6,609 nucleotides of DNA from Gemmatimonadota bacterium (GTDB lineage Bacteria > Gemmatimonadota > Gemmatimonadetes > Gemmatimonadales > GWC2-71-9): positions 1-6,609 of the forward strand of contig JAOUIC010000101.1 in NCBI GenBank assembly GCA_029884275.1, read 5' to 3'. This document shows positions 5,498 through 6,609 of the stretch, one piece after another. The translations under genes and the position numbers were made by a program. The notes beneath the pieces were generated by a model. That model had not been told where the DNA came from. It saw only the letters and a program-made list of their open reading frames with translations, and made no database searches. Position 1 is the stretch's first letter, and each line of letters begins with the position of its first letter.

Positions 5498-6148
5498 TCA
5501 TCCTCCCGGCCGCGTCAGTTCGGCGACCTGGGCTTCAGTGAGTGGCGTGACACTCCCCACGCTCCGGGCGGCAAGGAGGATCCTGGCCGCGTGCTCCATG
5601 GTTTCCATTCTGATCTGCGCCAGCTGCAAGCTGGCCCCCCAGGTCACGGCGCCATGATTCGCCAGCAACACCCCGCCATGATCCCGCAGGTAGGGAACCA
5701 CACCGTGCCCGACCGCGGGCGTGCCCGGCGTCGCGTATCGAATCACCGGCACCGCACCCAGCAGGATCGCCGACTCCGGCAGCACATTCCCCGGAATCCC
5801 CACCCCCGCGACGGCAAAGCCCGTCGCGGTCGGAGGGTGGGCGTGGACCACTGCCCCAACGTCATGCCGCTCACGGTAGATCCGCAAGTGCAAATCTAAC
5901 TCGGTCGACGGTGCCCGAAAACCGCCAAGCTGGTCCCCTGAGAGAGAGACCAGCGCCAGGTCCGCAACCTCCAGGTCGGCCTTGGGCAGTCCCCGCGGAG
6001 TCACGACCAGGCGGTCGTCACCCACCCGGACCGAGATGTTGCCGTCGGCGCCGGCGATCAGCCCGGCCGCCCAGAGCCGCCGGGCGCAGGCGACGATCGC
6101 GCACCCCGCCTCGCCAGCCGAGGGCCGGGCCGGATCAGCCCCCGTCAC
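5498..6148 (-). CDS. Class II aldolase/adducin family protein (FucA-like)
   Basis: Zinc-dependent sugar-phosphate aldolase or relative. The 216-residue length is typical of L-fuculose-phosphate aldolase (FucA, 215). The phosphate-site segments GNISVR (36-41), TPRG (50-53) and PST (80-82) are present. So are the acid/base glutamate E83 and zinc ligands H102, H104 (VVHAHPP) and H165 (NHGA). These four match E. coli FucA E73, H92, H94 and H155 with a constant offset of ten, so the enzyme should be active. The substrate cannot be read from sequence: fuculose phosphate, ribulose phosphate, methylthioribulose phosphate (MtnB-like dehydratase) or 5-deoxypentose phosphate salvage are all possible. 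No sugar kinase or isomerase is adjacent. The start is GTG at 6148, inside the end of pyrC (14-base overlap); no nearby in-frame ATG exists and the Shine-Dalgarno is weak, so translation is probably coupled to pyrC. Confidence 0.88.
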   Translation of the reverse strand: MTGADPARPSAGEAGCAIVACARRLWAAGLIAGADGNISVRVGDDRLVVTPRGLPKADLEVADLALVSLSGDQLGGFRAPSTELDLHLRIYRERHDVGAVVHAHPPTATGFAVAGVGIPGNVLPESAILLGAVPVIRYATPGTPAVGHGVVPYLRDHGGVLLANHGAVTWGASLQLAQIRMETMEHAARILLAARSVGSVTPLTEAQVAELTRPGG

Positions 6149-6609
6149 GCTGGAACACCACCTTGCCCCGGACGATCGTGAGGTCGGCCCGGCCGAAGAG
6201 CCGCCGTCCCCCGAACGGGGTGTTGCGGCTCTTGGAGTAGAACCGGCTCGGATCCACCGTCCACTCCGCCTCGGGATCGAGGATCACGAGGTCGGCCGGT
6301 GCCCCGACCGCAAGGCTGCCGCCGGGGAGGTGGAACAGTTGTGCCGGGAGCGTGCTCATCCGGTAGATCAGGTCGGGGAGCGAGATCAGGCCCGGTCTGA
6401 CCAGCTGGGTGATGGCGAGCCCCAGCGCCGTCTCCAGCCCGATGATCCCGTTCGGCGCCTCGTCGAACTCGCGTTCCTTGGCGTCGTAGTGGTGCGGGGC
6501 GTGGTCGGTCGCGATGACGTCCACCGTACCGTCCTTGAGCGCCCCCTGCAGCGCCTCGACATCCGCCTCCTCGCGCAGCGGCGGGTTCATCTTGGCGTTG
6601 GTGTTGTAC
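6135..6609 (-). CDS. pyrC: Dihydroorotase, C-terminal part
   Basis: Catalyses reversible cyclisation of N-carbamoyl-aspartate to dihydroorotate, the third step of pyrimidine synthesis. The last 157 codons are visible; the frame stays open through the right edge, so the first internal ATG (6590) is not the start. The edge reads YNTNAKMNPPLR, the family's (D/N)TNxKMNPPLR substrate loop. VIATDHAPH follows, with catalytic/zinc-site aspartate D35 (visible numbering). Then come PNGIIGLETAL (52-62), GAPADLVILDP (102-112) and SKSRNTPFGG (125-134) with the closing RGKVVFQRDG strand. This is the class I (PyrC/allantoinase-like) type. The N-terminal HxH metal ligands are outside the window, so completeness cannot be judged. 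A pyrB gene often precedes this type of pyrC, but none is visible here. Confidence 0.95.
   Translation of the reverse strand, partial: YNTNAKMNPPLREEADVEALQGALKDGTVDVIATDHAPHHYDAKEREFDEAPNGIIGLETALGLAITQLVRPGLISLPDLIYRMSTLPAQLFHLPGGSLAVGAPADLVILDPEAEWTVDPSRFYSKSRNTPFGGRRLFGRADLTIVRGKVVFQRDGG

Noticed and set aside
4102..5541. A 479-codon plus-strand open frame covering rpsT and the zinc-ribbon gene
   Set aside because: It overlaps S20 in another frame and runs antisense to the zinc-ribbon gene. Its Arg/Gly/Pro-rich translation has no recognisable motifs and is typical of spurious long frames in high-GC DNA.
1..6609. A novel defence, mobile or biosynthetic system
   Set aside because: Nearly all genes are recognised housekeeping families in compact operons. 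I saw no transposase, integrase, toxin-antitoxin pair, direct-repeat array or compositional break.

Overview
The window is GC-rich (roughly two-thirds G+C), densely packed bacterial chromosome with overlapping genes and short gaps. It carries conserved housekeeping genes rather than accessory DNA. I see no tRNA or rRNA genes, transposons, CRISPR arrays or integration scars. High GC, GTG starts, a TTGACC/TAGCTT-type promoter and a coiled-coil protein ending in a zinc ribbon fit a soil-type deep-branching phylum such as Gemmatimonadota. That placement is an impression from gene content and is not proven.

Left block (1-4049, all minus strand, transcribed right to left): a site-2 protease-like membrane metalloprotease, then scpA, scpB and rluB, joined by ATGA stop/start overlaps or a 26-base overlap, so probably one translationally coupled operon. 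After a 97-base gap that holds a good candidate promoter come a MoxR-family AAA+ ATPase and the first 48 codons of a DUF58 protein that runs off the left edge. ScpA and ScpB are the non-SMC subunits of the chromosome condensin. RluB modifies 23S rRNA. MoxR and DUF58 form a common chaperone-like pair.

Centre (4050-4493): a 138-base divergent intergenic region with candidate promoters facing both ways, then rpsT (ribosomal protein S20), the only plus-strand gene. rpsT has a hairpin in its leader, a clear Shine-Dalgarno and a GTG start. A strong 12-bp-stem terminator follows it.

Right block (4516-6609, minus strand): the C-terminal part of dihydroorotase (pyrC, entering from the right edge), a class II aldolase/adducin-family enzyme overlapping it by 14 bases, and an uncharacterised protein with an N-terminal coiled coil, an Ala/Pro-rich linker and a four-cysteine zinc ribbon. 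These three look co-transcribed and end at the terminator shared with rpsT.

I found no evidence of a previously undescribed multi-gene system. The least explained items are the zinc-ribbon protein, the unknown substrate of the aldolase coupled to pyrC, and the structured leaders of rpsT and moxR.
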